DNA of 64,000 nt from Trachythela sp. YZ-2020 (taxonomy: Eukaryota > Cnidaria > Anthozoa > Malacalcyonacea > Clavulariidae). The stretch covers positions 558,001-622,000 of the forward strand of contig JADLSH010000114.1 of assembly GCA_016169945.1 (NCBI GenBank), given 5' to 3'. The notes under the pieces were generated by a model. It saw only the letters and a program-made list of their open reading frames with translations, was not told the origin of the DNA and made no database searches. Within the stretch, counting starts at the first letter, position 1. Every line of letters starts with the position of its first letter. The position numbers were made by a program, and so were the translations under genes. Of this stretch, positions 1-11,589 are shown in pieces.

Positions 1-1683
1 GTAAATATATTACCAAGTACATGTGCAACTTGTGAGTGCAAGTACCTAAGCTGTACTCTACTAAATACGTAATTCTTAGGTGGTGTAAATACCTCTCTAA
101 AATTACGTTGCCGCATGCTTGTACCAAACACAGCTTTGGTGGTCTCTTTCAGTTGCTCATCAGTTGCTGAATCAGTTGTGTGTCTCTTGATCACAGCTGA
201 ATGGACATATTCAACTGTGGACTCATCTATGATATTCAGATGGTTAGCAAAGGTATTATATATATCCTGGGTGTGCTCACTGTTTTGCCAGAATTTGACA
301 AATGAAAGCCATATTAACAATGCTTTGTTATAATGGTGCCTACGAAAAGAGTACATCATAATCCATATGCGAATGATTGAACTATAATATGCATGAAGCT
401 TGTTCGTCTTGAACAGTATATTATAAAATGTTAGAATAAGTGGACAGTAGTTGTCTAAAAAGTTTAGCAAGGTACCATTCTGGATATCCTTGCACTTCCT
501 GAATATGGTCTTTACCATTCGCCTAATCAGGGTCCACCCTCGATACACTATTTCAAGGATAAATTGAATGCGCCATGGTTTGGGGTGCTCGGCTGGTTTT
601 TTCCCCTTAAAAATAGCTTCGTATATTTGTTTCAGCAGTGGGATGTAATTTAGAACCAAGTCTTCATCAAAATTTAAATCAATATGCAAGGGGCCAATCA
701 TTGGGATAATTGATAGTAGTGGAGAAACAGCTGCATTGTTGTTGGGCTGGGTGAGGTACTTCTTTAACAGGTCATAAATTATTTTTCGTGGGTGAAACTG
801 ACTGGGATAATCACCTGGCATTAAAACGACAAATTGTGAGCAATATTCCTTTAATTTAGACTCACAAACAACATCTAAAGCAGTCTGATAATGTGTTGTG
901 CTTTTTAGAGGCAGTTTCAGGAAGTCAATCAAATGCACATTGTCAAACTCCGCAAATGTCGGACATCAGCTGATGCACAGTAGTCATGTGCTTCAAGGCG
1001 TTTACGCTCCATAAGTGGGTCAAAGAACTCGGTTGCAATTTCTGGCATACAGGACGCAAAGGTATTGGCAAGACTAGACATACTGTTATTGGAGCAAATG
1101 GTATGTATTAGTTGTTTAATGTCGATGCCATTTTTTGGGTGGACTTCCTCTGTTTTTTTCATCGGTATGGCATCAAGACTTGGAAATATCTTAACGATTA
1201 TAGTGCGCATGTTATTAGCAGTACTGGTTAGTAAATTTGTGGGTCTTCGGCTAGTGTGTATTGTTGTTCGTTGAATTGCCATGTTGATAGCCTCATTAAC
1301 AGCTAATTTATTAGAGACTGCATATTGTGACAAGGCCCTATCTACAGATCTGCTGCAGCAAGCAGTACCTATTGCTCTCTGGGTGTCCATACAATCATTT
1401 GTGCAGTGTGAAAATTTAATAAAATGCCATTGCCAACTTGAAAGAAATCACACTTTTGTGATAGACCAAAACAAAGCTGCAATACTAATGAAACACATCG
1501 TTTCTTATTTAGGTGTTTTCTCTGCTTTGTGTGCCTTGAACTGGTCATGCATGAAAAGAGGAGCTGAAAAATATGGCTCTAGCCCTAGCACAAAAATTCT
1601 GAAATGCATTAGAATTGTATGTGGGAAGGTTTCGAGCAACCTCTTCAACTATCTCGACACCTGAAAGACATAGAAAGGATTAT
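1..1683 (-). pseudogene. Decayed large protein gene of unknown, probably mobile, family
   Basis: Reading leftward, three open stretches in different frames form one conserved-looking protein. About 1683-1456 contains QLCFGLSQKCDFFQ. 1455-929 contains DTQRAIGTACCSRSVDRALS. From about 959 to base 1 a frame stays open for roughly 318 codons and leaves the window, with VLMPGDYPSQF, IIPMIGPLHIDLNFDEDL, KPWRIQFILEIVYRGW and HYNKALLIWLSFVKFW. Junctions near 1430 and 957 need single-base shifts, so the copy is broken as read. The block pattern (Gly-Pro-Leu-His, Trp-rich helices) resembles large proteins that occur in many copies in cnidarian genomes; I cannot name a family or catalytic residues. It is probably the continuation of the Cys-rich exon at 2284-2590 on the same strand. 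Confident that it was protein-coding, unsure of its function. Confidence 0.6.
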
Positions 1684-1699
1684 TAGATGAAATGCATGT

Positions 1700-2210
1700 G
1701 GACAATTCATATACACTCTAACAGCTAAAAACTGAATTAGTATTGCATTTATTTATGTTACAGGTTTGCTTAGTGGAAGGGATGGTACTTCATACCTCAC
1801 AGGATTATTTTCCAGGGGGAAATTAATTTAGGGAGGTCACCACCACTTTACAAGGCATCAGTTGGGTAGTCAGTAAATTTTGACCACAGACAAGTTTTGC
1901 AGGGTGGTCAAATGTGCTCAAGCCACGGTATTATTTATTAAAATTGTCTATAAAATACTTTAGTTGAGCCAAATCTGCGGGGGCAGATGCCCCACCTATA
2001 GGACACATGGGACATGCCTTCCCTTTTCACTCCCTATTCAGTATATTTTTTGTAGTTACAGTGTATCACACAATTATACGTATTATTATAAAACCTTGTA
2101 TTTGTTCCGCAATATACTGTACTTCATAAATTTCTATTAGATCAAACAACTTGAGTGACAAAATTCAATAAAAAATTTTAAACAAACATTGTTTCTCTGA
2201 CTGACTAATC
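1700..2210. other. Non-coding stretch, probable intron
   Basis: Nothing recognisable. It separates two minus-strand coding blocks and may be their intron. Confidence 0.3.
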
Positions 2211-2283
2211 TGTTACAGGCAGGTTTTCGTTGCCAGCTGAAAATAATACGATATATGAAGTTCAGGTAAAATTTTAAACGTAC

Positions 2284-2590
2284 CTTCTAAGTTTATAACA
2301 ACAGGTTGTTGTGGTTCTTCAATGCTTTTAGCCGAGCTTTCAGCCGAGCTTTCAGCCGAGCTTTCAGCCGAACTTTCAGCCGAGCTTTCAGCCGAACTTT
2401 CAGCCGAACTTTCAACCGAGCTTTCAGCAGTCGCAGAGCTGGAGGCCTCACGCGTAGCAGTCACTTTTTCAAAACGTTTTTGACGATTATAACAAGTTTT
2501 ACAAACACATTTACTCAAACAACTTTTAGAAACAAAGCCAGCCGGACAGGAACATGTTTTAGAAACATTGCAGGGTATCTTATACCGCAT
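2284..2590 (-). CDS. Cysteine-rich exon with ESSA repeats
   Basis: ATG at 2590 (minus) starts an exon of about 102 codons. It opens with a Cys-rich block, CNVSKTCSCPAGFVSKSC followed by LSKCVCKTC (eight Cys), which looks metal-binding. A basic stretch RQKRFEKVTATR follows, then tandem ESSA/ESSV tetrapeptides encoded by a 12-bp repeat. The frame reaches VVINLEG and a good donor (AG|GTACGT) at 2284/2283, so it is an exon and not a whole gene. The most likely continuation is the minus-strand coding region at 1683-1. No homologue is recognised with certainty; the Cys spacing is in the style of CXC/tesmin-like modules but does not match strictly. Confidence 0.5.
2326..2430 (+). repeat. 12-bp tandem repeat
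   Basis: About nine copies of AGCTTTCAGCCG with A/G variants. They encode the ESSA tetrapeptides of the minus-strand exon. The unit is a multiple of three, so copy changes keep the frame. Confidence 0.9.
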
Positions 2591-2649
2591 ACTAAAATGT
2601 CAAAATGTCGAGCAGCTTTTAAAAAAGCTATACACAATACGTACTGAGA

Positions 2650-3217
2650 CTCGGTCAAATATTCCCGCCTTTGAAGCAAAACACTTTGTAAAAGTCAAGC
2701 TGTTTTCCAAAAAAGGTATACAACGTTACCTGGAATGCCATGATTGATTCATGGTGAAAAGTTTAAAGTTAAAGCACAAGTTTGAAAAAATAACCGCGGA
2801 CAAACTTCATTTTGATATGTAAAAAGACTCCTGATCGTTTGCATCGCGTCCACCGAAATTGCAATCAAGATGGAAAGAACTACATTTGATTGATAAGACC
2901 CGTTTTCTTTATTTCGCTTCATTAGCTATTTACACAAATAAGTTAAAACAGATTAAAAAAAAATCGCTCCTTCGCCTTGAATTCAACCTTCTTCTTCGAT
3001 CGCTTCGAAATAGTGAAGTGCGCATGCGCGAAACAGTGGCAAAATTAACCAATCAGACAAAAGTCTCCTTTGTTGTTTACCCCGAAGTCTCGGAATTGGC
3101 AACAATACTGTAGGACAGGATGTCATGTGACATGCATGCATTCCACAAACTTAGAACAACCTAAAGCGGTTTGCATAACTTTCCAGAGTGAAAAAAGTTT
3201 TCGTCCTTGACATTTAG
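2650..3217. other. Upstream region, no gene seen
   Basis: AT-rich DNA upstream of the Myb-like gene. I looked here for the left terminal repeat of the Harbinger element (GGGCCGGTTG) and did not find it. An open frame at 2859-3113 has no recognisable features. Confidence 0.3.
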
Positions 3218-3232
3218 TATAGAGTAATAGCA

Positions 3233-4362
3233 TTGAATTTTTCTACGTCAGAAATCAATAAAATAACTGAATTAGTGGAAGAAAACCTTCAGATAATTCA
3301 GTCAAAGTTGACAAATTCAATAACAAACAAAACGAAGCAAGAAACATGGGCGAAAATTGCCAGGCAAGTTAACGCAATCGGGGTTGCTCACCGCTCCGTG
3401 CAGGACATAAAAGACAAATGGAAAAATTTACAGACCATGGCAAAGAAAGAGTTTGCGCGGCAAAGAAGAAGCTTTGGACTGACAGGGGGTGGTCCACCGT
3501 GTAAAAAAAAACCAAAAGAAGCCACGGAGAAGATAATGCGACTTTTCGAAAACGCTCCGTCTCTCACCGGACTACATGGTTTTGAAACAAGCGGTAAGTT
3601 AAAATACAATTTTTGGGCGAGTTTAGGCAGGTTTGTTGCCTTAACCAGTCTCCAGTTTTTACGGTCAATTGATGCGCATTGACTGACAAGAAATCATTTC
3701 ATAACAATATGGCTGACTTTATAATTTACGGAAAGACATATTTACGGCAGTTTATAGCATAGAAAGATAAGTATTTTTGTTTTATACTTTGATAAAGGAA
3801 GTCGCAAGCTCGCGGTTTCTTTTGCATGATGTATTTAGACGAAATATAAGGCGAAACACAGTCCGAATACTGAAAAGTCGATTGTACATTCTGTCAAGTC
3901 TAAATATTTTTATTTAGCGATAACTATTTGTTTAAAGTCTCGTAATTTCATGCACAGTAAAGTCAATTTTAATATAGTTTGTTTTTTTGCGTAGGGGAAT
4001 CAGTGACGTTGCAAGAACAGAGCAGTTTTCAACCAGTGCCAGAAAAAGCTCAAAGCTTTTCACTTGACAGCGATGACGACCTAAATATGACCCCACCACC
4101 TTCCTGTACACCAGTTACCCCTATTATAAATGTGGAGCAGAATACTAGACCTTCACCTACACCACTACCTGCCGGCACCCTGACCAAACCCAAACTGAAA
4201 AAGAAGGTTACCCAGCAAGTTGTGCTGGAAATGCAGCTGGAGGTCCTCAAATTACAAAAAGAAATGATGCTACTGAAGAATGAGAAACTAAGGCTTCAGG
4301 TAGCACAGTTAAAAGAACAAGCAAACAGCTGTACTTTAATGTCTTCAATAGAAAATTTATAA
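3233..4362 (+). CDS. Myb/SANT-like DNA-binding protein of a Harbinger transposon
   Basis: Two exons: about 3233-3593 and 3995-4362, joined by donor GCG|GTAAGT and acceptor GCGTAG|GGG, which keeps the frame. Exon 1 has a trihelix Myb/SANT-type domain: EINKITELVEENLQIIQSKL, then TWAKIARQVNAIG and IKDKWKNLQTMAKKEFARQ. Exon 2 is acidic and Pro-rich (SLDSDDDLNM, MTPPPSCTP) and ends in a Leu-rich coiled coil (LEMQLEVLKLQKEMMLL). Harbinger elements are known to encode such a partner, which imports the transposase and binds the element ends. The transposase lies opposite at 4.8-7.1 kb. There is no ATG at the domain start: the frame opens after a stop at 3217 with TTG at 3233, so the start codon is mutated or in a missing exon. 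Confidence 0.75.
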
Positions 4363-4772
4363 TTTTTAAATGACAAATTTACATTACTTATAACGTGGCG
4401 GCGTGGCTCACCAGGATAGTGGGAGCTTTTCTGGTGTGCCCCCAGTACTTGGATAAGAAATGGGCCCTAAGAAGCCCTCACAATCTTTGAAAGTGGACCC
4501 TTTGGTGTCCTTTCAGAGAGCCACGCCATCCCTGATTTAATATATTATAATCTTGTTCAGCATTTACAGCCTGAATGGGATGTGATGTCCCTTTAATATA
4601 ATTTTGCATACTTCTCAATTATGTTGGACCAATATTTTATCAATCAATTTTTCCCATATTTCCCAATTCTACACACTCTGTGGTAATGTACTAATTATTT
4701 TACATATATAGTCATTGACATACTGTTTAGTAAACTACTGTAAATTGTTGTGTGGTGTATATGCTATTTCAA
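4363..4772. other. Spacer between convergent Harbinger genes
   Basis: No gene. A short imperfect inverted repeat (GGCGTGGCTC near 4400, GAGCCACGCC near 4521) bounds a 130-bp segment that could be a small repeat. Confidence 0.3.
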
Positions 4773-5360
4773 TTAGAAAAAGTTGTTTGTGATATGTGCC
4801 CTGATTTGCCTTCCTGTGTCATGACCAACATGTGGTTCAACCTCCGGCTCCTCCAGATCAATATCCTCCTCTTCCTCCGGCTCATTAAACATGATTGCAA
4901 TATTCTGCAGGATCGCACAAGCACCAATCAACAAGCAGACTTTCTCTGGTTTCATCCTAATCTCCGAATGTAGTAGGTGGAACCTTCTCTTCCATCGCCC
5001 AAATACTTGCTCGATCAGCACGCGCGTTTTCCTTAATGACCGATTAAATGTCCTTTCTTTTGCTGTGGTGGGATCTGAGTAGGGTGTCATAAGGTAGGGT
5101 TTTAAGGCATAACCACTATCTCCCAATAAGATTCCATCTTCCGGTGATGTGTGGTGCTGCTCTAAATACTCTTGTATCTGGGATGTTCGGAATATGTGAC
5201 TGTCATCGGGCAACTAGATTTATGAACTTTCCTAGTTTTATTAAGAAATGAGATGTATTTGAAATCTATAGCAAATATAACTATAATTGACACAGTATAC
5301 AATAATTTACCTTGGTCATCGCAAATTGCTTGAACATTAATGGAATGATAGCGTTTCCTA

Positions 5361-6635
5361 CTCAGGCAGATTAATGCTTGGCTCTACTATGGCTCTACCC
5401 ACGCTTGACTCGATATGTCCGCGCGAGTTGCGCGCGCGATTAAACATGACATGATGACAGCTATATTAAGTATTCGAATGTGTTTTGGCGTTCGAATCAA
5501 ACTGAAATTCAATAAATATGAGCTATTGGATTAGTTTAGATTATAAAAACCATCAGGGAGGAGTAAACTTTTAGGTTTTCGCGTAAAATTGGCCGTTTTA
5601 TAGTTTAATATATTATATGCAATATGCGGCGACCTTTGAACTTTGATATATAAAGCTCGCTATCGGCGCGTTTATGTCTGAATAATTCAGCACCGATTTG
5701 TGATTCCTCTTTAGTTTCCCACAGAAAAAAACATTTGAAATACAAATAAATACCCAGCGTATGGTTGATTCAAACTTTTGTTGGGTGATGATGTTTAAGT
5801 GTGACATATTTCTCTTAAACTCTTAAGGGAGCAATTAATGTTGTTGTTGAAATATAATATCCTATAAAGACTGCATTCCTGTCGAATATTTTGCTCAATA
5901 TATAAATGAACAACAGTAATATTTGCACATTTCTTGTTCGCATTGATCTGTACTTATCATGCATGTTTTACTTATCTTGTCTCTGTTCCAAGCATATTAT
6001 CTGAATGCACTTGCAAATGGTTTATTTGTCATTGTATAGTTGGATTTCATATTTTGTTTCACGGCAGGGGCCTATGATGAAAATGGCGTGCGCGAATTCA
6101 TCACGCGAAAAACACGTTGGACTTGTCGACGCATAAGACAACGTTAATGTGGGTCGTTAATACGTAGATTTTGCCTAGAATACAGCCAACTTTGGTCCTA
6201 CAATTAGACTTGTAAACATTTTAATCTGGAACGATCGTTTTAGCGCAAATTATATTGACATTGTGCGAGACATTGTTGTATTCACAGCAATATTTTCATA
6301 CCAATGGCATAATCTTCAAGTTTCTAATTACAACATTGTAGTATAAGAGCAAAAGGTTCCGTGATAATAGTTTTGTACATATCCATGAATGTTTAGTGCG
6401 TCGACAAGCCGTGTTTTAAAACTTTAAGTTAATTTCCATTATCACCGCCTATATCTTGTCACCTGACCAGTTTCCATCGAAACCAAATGGTTGAAAAATA
6501 TCGGCACTTCATTTCCAACATCTCACCAAAAAATGAGAGTCATAGTTTACTTTGTTAATTTTTTATTCATTTTTATATATTTTTCCTATTTTCCCACTCC
6601 TTACGAAATTGGAGCCAGGCATTAATGCACCTGAG
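5361..6635. mobile_element. TA-flanked insertion in the HARBI1 gene
   Basis: Ends are near-identical inverted repeats starting CTCAGG and containing ATTAATGC then GGCTC; TA sits directly outside both ends (5359-5360 and 6636-6637). Deleting the element plus one TA restores the HARBI1 reading frame (VNRKRYHSINV). No transposase is seen inside. TA duplication suggests a Tc1/mariner-type non-autonomous element. Confidence 0.75.
6105..6420. repeat. Inverted-repeat segment nested in the TA insertion
   Basis: AACACGTTGGACTTGTCGAC near 6111 faces GTGCGTCGACAAGCCGTGTT near 6396, about 300 bp apart. It looks like a small MITE nested inside the larger insertion. Confidence 0.4.
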
Positions 6636-7137
6636 TATTCACATAGAAATTCTCGTCTAGATGTGGTGCCTGGATTCGAATATGCGTGCAATCGATACAA
6701 CCAATAACACCGGGGAAACGGGCCATCTCGTAAAACCCGTTCTTCATTGCCTCTTTCTCTTGATTCGAGGGCCAACGGATAAACTGCTCTCGTTTGTTTG
6801 AAAGAGCCACACATACATCTCGTACTACTCGCGATACGGTGGACTTGTCAACACCAAATGTGTCTCCGATAACCTGTAGGAAGCTACCGCTCGCAAGAAA
6901 CCGTAGCGCGATGAGGACTTGGACGTCGGGAATTAATGCAAAATTTCGGTCAGTGTCGCGAACAAGGTCATCGTAAAGTAAATTTGTTATATAATTTATT
7001 GCTTGGCTACCAAATCTGTACCGAATTCGCAATTCTGCATCAGTTAAACCTTGAATGTTCAAGTTATTGTGACGATATCGCCGTTCTCTGCGCGGAAAAT
7101 TCCGTATTGGTACAACAAACTGTAAAACATCCGCCAT

Positions 7138-7332
7138 GATATTTTGTACTTAACCCAGGATTAAAAAGTTAACCCACCTAGCTAGGTGGGTTAAAATTTT
7201 CATCAATTTTAACCCTAGGTTAAGACTAATCGAGCTTTGTGCAACGCAAATTAACCCAGGTTTAAAATTTAACCCTGGGTTAGGGATTTTTAACCCAGGG
7301 TTAACGCTAATCGGCTTTTGAACAACCGGCCC
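7138..7332 (-). repeat. Harbinger terminal region with TTAACCC repeats
   Basis: Just upstream of the transposase ATG lie repeated palindromic TTAACCC/GGGTTAA motifs, ending at CAACCGGCCC (7332) followed by CTG. The same end (GGGCCGGTTG) flanked by CAG bounds the MITE at 24.66 kb, so CWG is probably the 3-bp target duplication. The matching opposite end was not found. Confidence 0.6.
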
Positions 7333-8339
7333 CTGGACAACATAAGTTAAATGTACCGTAAATTATTGATCTCATAATCGTTTTTTATTGTTTCAAATAA
7401 TGCTAATGGAATGCCTTTCACAGAAGTAATAGATCCAGCAATACCTTCTGATATAATCAATCTCCTTCATAACCTGAGATTTACTGAGGGATAGAGTCTA
7501 TTTGAGGCTGTAAAGAGCGTAAGGATGTTCTTAGTACCAGATGGATATGAACCTTATCCCATCGTTTTAGTCTGTTGTTGCTACCTATCGAATTAGGAAT
7601 ACGATCAGCAAGTATGTGTCAGAGGGTGTAAACTTTTCAAGTTATATATTTATATCCCAGCGATTGATGAAAGAACTGGTGAGGCATTTCACGAAAGGGA
7701 AGATCACTGAAGCGCATCTGAAGCGCGTCTGGAAACACACAGGGGAGGAAGGACCACCTGGAACGAACTTGGAGGCCTTTGATGATGCGATGCGTGATCC
7801 CAACACTGGATTGACATTCGCAGCCATTACTGGTGAAAGAAAGCAATCGGTTCTTGATGATGAAAGAATATCATACCTTGTTAAGTTTCTCAGTGAAAAT
7901 GGTTATGAGAAGGAAGGAGCATATGTTAACATTGTTGCAGGATGGCACGAGGCAGCAGATGGTAGAGGTCTTGCTGAGCTTGAACGATGTAAGCGGAACT
8001 AAGCTATGCTTAACATGATCCTGGACGCCTGGATGCCATGGCACAAAACAACATCAAACTTCGCTACCATTGACATCAACAGGTAGTGTATATACTGTAT
8101 ATTTAGCAATTATTGAACGAGGTTGAGCGTGATATGAAGAATTATCATGCCCGAAGTTTGCCGTTATCAACCGAAGCCGCAATTAAAAATATCTTGCGTG
8201 CTAGACAGTCAAGAATTATATTACCAAATGCGCGAGATCAAGCCATTTGTTTTTCCACGGCAGTGTTGGCAGTTTGTCATTGTCAACGAGTCAATATGAT
8301 TGTCGTCGCCATAACCATGACAACGAAGTCATATTGACG

Positions 8340-8756
8340 CGTCAATAATTATCATATTGACTCGCTTGACCATATTTGGCTGTCGCCGCGTAAAGAGCCT
8401 GGACACGAGGCTGTTGAGTTGATATGACGATTTCACAGTTGGCTGTTAGCAAATCAGAAACCAGGAATTTTTTAAATAAATAATAAAATCGATTATTGCC
8501 TCAAAATCAGCTGTTAACAATAACAGAGAAAGTTCATTCTAATTTGAAAAAACTCACAAAAACTTTTAATTTCACAAAACCTTTCATCCATTTAGCCTGT
8601 ATCTTAATTGGTAAAAGTATTTTTAGATCCAGGCTTACAGATTAAATGCTTTGAGAAGCAGAGATACTATTTTTCACAAAATAAATCCGTTATTGATAAT
8701 AGATGAATATGTTTACTATAACATCTTACAGTAGCATTTATATTTATCTTTTTTAG
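8340..8756. other. Non-coding, probable intron
   Basis: AT-rich with no recognised feature; it ends in a polypyrimidine acceptor before the exon at 8757. Confidence 0.3.
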
Positions 8757-8969
8757 GCCAATCAAAAAAATTTGTGGATTTTCGAGAGAGACTGTGATTG
8801 CTGTAACCACCAATATCGAAAGCATTGAAAATCGCAGAAGAGAAAGTGGTAGAATTGGCTATCCCGAGCATCCTAGAGCTGGAACTTCAGATGATGTAGA
8901 GGCATTCATCTCATTGATGCACCATTTCGGCAGTTGCTCTAACTATTGGAAAGCATCATACTAGTGTAT

Positions 8970-9300
8970 GTGATAACTCACTATCAGTTATAGTATATTA
9001 TATATTCAATTTTCTTAAACTCGCGTTCTTATTGGTCAATTTGTACCACGTGTGTGCATTTTATATAGCAACAACGCACGGCCGTGCGTTATAGTTTATA
9101 TCAGCACGGCAAGATGGCGCCCGAATTCACGAATGGAAAAGTTTATAAGATTTCGTTTATTTTAAACCGAAGACAATCCCAAAACCACGAAGTGGCCAAA
9201 TTTCTAAAATAATTTCGTATTTAGACTCGAAGTTTAATACTGCATTCGACTGCATCTCGTGCAGTATGAAACTCTCGTTCCACTTGTAAATCCCGATAAT
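8970..9300 (+). repeat. Promoter-like insertion with ATG and small hairpin
   Basis: ATTGG (9032) and a TATA-like TTTATATAG precede ATGGCGCCCGAATTC at 9113. A short imperfect hairpin around TACTGCA..TGCAGTA (about 9238-9268) follows. This is the same plan as the promoter-hairpin elements at 55.6, 59.4 and 62.5 kb. No clear ends found. Confidence 0.3.
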
Positions 9301-9668
9301 GCACTCACAGAGTGCTTTAATGCTTAAGTATCACATACTGTACATACATAAAATGTACATACTGACGATAAGTAATAGGATTAAGGCAATACTATATATT
9401 TTTTTTACTTTCAGAGGGTATTGTAAACGAACTGACAAAGATTTGGCATTCTATTGCTGGACAAATAATGAGCGCTTCAGGGAATTTGAGGAAACCATGC
9501 CAAGTTTTAATGAAGTCGTGGAAGTTCCAGATGACATAGACCCGAAAGAGCATCCTCTCCAGCTCCAATCGAAGGACTGGAAGAAGAAGGTCTCCTGGAA
9601 GATGATGCATTCCTAATGGATGATGATTAGACTCAGCTTGGAGTGTTGGAAATCTAAACTAAACGATT

Positions 9669-9888
9669 ACCGTAATCTCTCTAATAAGCCCCCTCTCAAA
9701 GAAACCCCCTCTCTAATTAAAGCCCACCCACTTTTAGATGAAGAAATTTATAACACATTGTACCATTCTTGAACAAAATTATATCATTTTACAGAAAAAT
9801 AAATAAGTTCCCCCCTCTCCCATAAGCTCCCCTCAAAGAAAGGTGCGTGAGAAAATATGCTCTCCGGAACTTATTAGAGAGATTACAG
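9669..9888. mobile_element. 220-bp TA-flanked MITE
   Basis: Terminal repeats CCGTAATCTCTCTAATAAG and its inverse CTTATTAGAGAGATTACAG, with TA on both sides, suggest Tc1/mariner type. A diverged relative lies near 35940. Confidence 0.75.
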
Positions 9889-9890
9889 TA

Positions 9891-10120
9891 TCGCATTTTA
9901 AAACCACATTATATGTTATTTTCTCTCTTTGTACAGACGATTTTAAGATAAGCCTGACAAAGGAAATGTGGGTTGCATTTTAGAAAAGACTACAACCGGA
10001 AAATGGTGAAACTGCATTATTGTGTGTAGTTTTTCATTTGCTCTTATGATGATAAGGCACGCACCCGCTAACGGCACGAACCGCAACCGAACCGCAGTGT
10101 TAAGTTACTTCTAGGCAGTA
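9891..10120. other. Non-coding with one relic mariner-type end
   Basis: About 10065-10128 holds a GC-rich CGAACCGCAACCG stretch and AAGTTACTTCTAGGCAGTAC, which is one end of the element family at 26.8-28.4 kb. Otherwise nothing. Confidence 0.5.
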
Positions 10121-10149
10121 CGGTTAGCCAACTTTGTTGCAGAAGCATA

Positions 10150-10460
10150 TCTTTGAAAGGCAGTCTTTCCGGCAATTGCAGTTGACTATTTTAAGCGCAG
10201 CTCATCTGGAGCATGTTTGTTGGCCATCCTTGCCGTAAAACGAGCTGACAAAGTCGCAACCTGAAACAAAATGTTTGATTCGAACACATGCAATAGGAAA
10301 ATTTCATTCGTTAACGTTCTATACGAATAGTCTGGGCGAAATTCACTGGTAATTCCATTGGTTTGGAGCAAGCTGGTTCTTCCCGTGTATGCTAACTGCT
10401 GTGCTTCTTTTGGCAGCCCTCTTCATCTCTCGGTATTTTTGATGCTATGTTTCCAATAAA
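10150..10460 (-). pseudogene. Target gene of the LINE, downstream part
   Basis: Minus-strand fragments SIKNTER and KRSTAVSIHGKNQLAPNQW continue the protein broken at 24.97 kb (DFVAEWY). With the LINE removed, the two halves meet in the order expected for a repeated invertebrate protein family that I recognise only by pattern. Confidence 0.4.
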
Positions 10461-11589
10461 TATAAAGTATAATTTAGTAAATACAAAGCTTATACTACTG
10501 ATAATTGACAAGCACTCAATTGATAATTGACAAGATCTCAAGATGGAAAACCAAAGCCTTGTACACGACTTATCAATCAACAACAAAAGTAAGCTGGTTT
10601 GGACTGGTTCATTTGAAGGCTTGCAGCAATTTGTGCAAGAAGTGCTAGAATTGACTGTTGGAAAATGGTCCTCTCCTGGCGCCGACGCGAAGCTATTCGA
10701 AACCGAAGAGAAAGATGTTGCAAACAAATGGTATGCGAAATCTCAAACTATTGCTGTTAACGGGGAAAATGGAGCAGAAATTGAAGGCAGATGCAAAACG
10801 TTTTGGAAGCGAAGCAGACGATCGATCCCTTGAGACCACTTTGGAGACTCTCGATGGCAAGCTTCAAACTTTAAGGGAAGAACTTAGTTCTAAAATGGTT
10901 TCTGTCACCGATATATTATTAGTTCACTCTAAAGAGTTGAGAGAACTAAAACATATAGACTCTGATACTGAATTAACGTGGCTTAGAAAGGAAAATGCCA
11001 GACTTAAAGATGAGAATGAAAAGATTACCGAACAGTTTCTCCCCTCTTCTTGTTGAGGAACCAAGCTTTGATCAAACAAGTAGTCCCGCTTCCAAGAGTA
11101 CCCAAAGTCGAAGAAGAGACACTGCTACCCAAACTACAAAAAAACGTCATGACAAATAAAATCGAACAAAAGACAAGTTCGCAAGTAAAGAGCAAGAAGA
11201 AGGACTGGAGATTCCCAACGGTGCCCCAGTGAATCAGACAGACCATCGTGTCAATGTTGCCATCATTGGTGACTCCATGGTGAAACACCTGAATCCCTCA
11301 AAGTTGCGCAAAGGCTCAAAACGTAATGTTCAAGTGCAAACCTTTCGTGGAGCCAACGTTGCCGACATGAGTTATTTCGTAAAACCAGCAATGTCGAAAT
11401 CTCCTGACTACTTGGTCTTACATGTCGGAACTAATGATTTAAAGCGGCAAACACCTCAGCAAATATCTGGGTCAATTTCTATGCTGTGCCAAGAAATAAA
11501 GAAGGAATCGCCGAAATTAAAGATCGTGATATCGGAAGTTATAATAAGATCTGACGATCCAAGCCTGGGTACCAAAGTCAAAGAGTTAA

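Larger units (their letters stand above)
4773..7137 (-). pseudogene. HARBI1-type Harbinger transposase, interrupted
   Basis: Reconstructed exons (minus): 7137-6638, then after a 1.27-kb insertion 5358-5311, then 5231-4773. The start is ATG at 7137 (MADVLQF). The N-terminal part has the helix-turn-helix (GDTFGVDKSTVSRVVRDV) and first catalytic Asp (GVIGCIDCTHIRI). Removing the TA-flanked insertion joins ENFYVN to RKRYHSINVQAICDDQ in frame. The last exon gives KFINLVAR, DSHIF (second Asp), LLGDSGYALKPYLMTPY and the Glu motif VLIEQVFGRWKRRF. About six codons normally found between KFINLVAR and DSHIF (the WPGS-type motif) are deleted with loss of frame, so this copy is inactive. It ends in an acidic tail (EPEEEEDIDLEE). 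In this family it is a DDE transposase working with the Myb-like protein next door. Confidence 0.85.
7616..9616 (+). pseudogene. Decayed multi-exon gene, unknown family (EHPRAGTSDDVE motif)
   Basis: Coding blocks on one strand: about 7640-8081 (HFTKGKITEAHLKRVWKHTG; YLVKFLSENGYEKEGAYVNI; then, after a frame break near 8000, MILDAWMPWHKTTSNF), 8757-8965 after acceptor TTTTTAG (ICGFSRETVIAVTTNIES; GYPEHPRAGTSDDVEAFI), and 9415-9616 (DLAFYCWTNNERFREFEE). Exon joins and motif order look like one protein. I recall the EHPRAGTSDDVE block from repeated anthozoan genes but cannot name a domain. Frameshifts and an insertion-like segment (about 8970-9410) show it is no longer functional. It may be a mobile-element gene or a high-copy host family. 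Confidence 0.5.

Noticed and set aside
2326..2430. CRISPR-like repeat array
   Set aside because: Direct 12-bp repeats without spacers, in a coding exon; no CRISPR array anywhere in this eukaryotic window.
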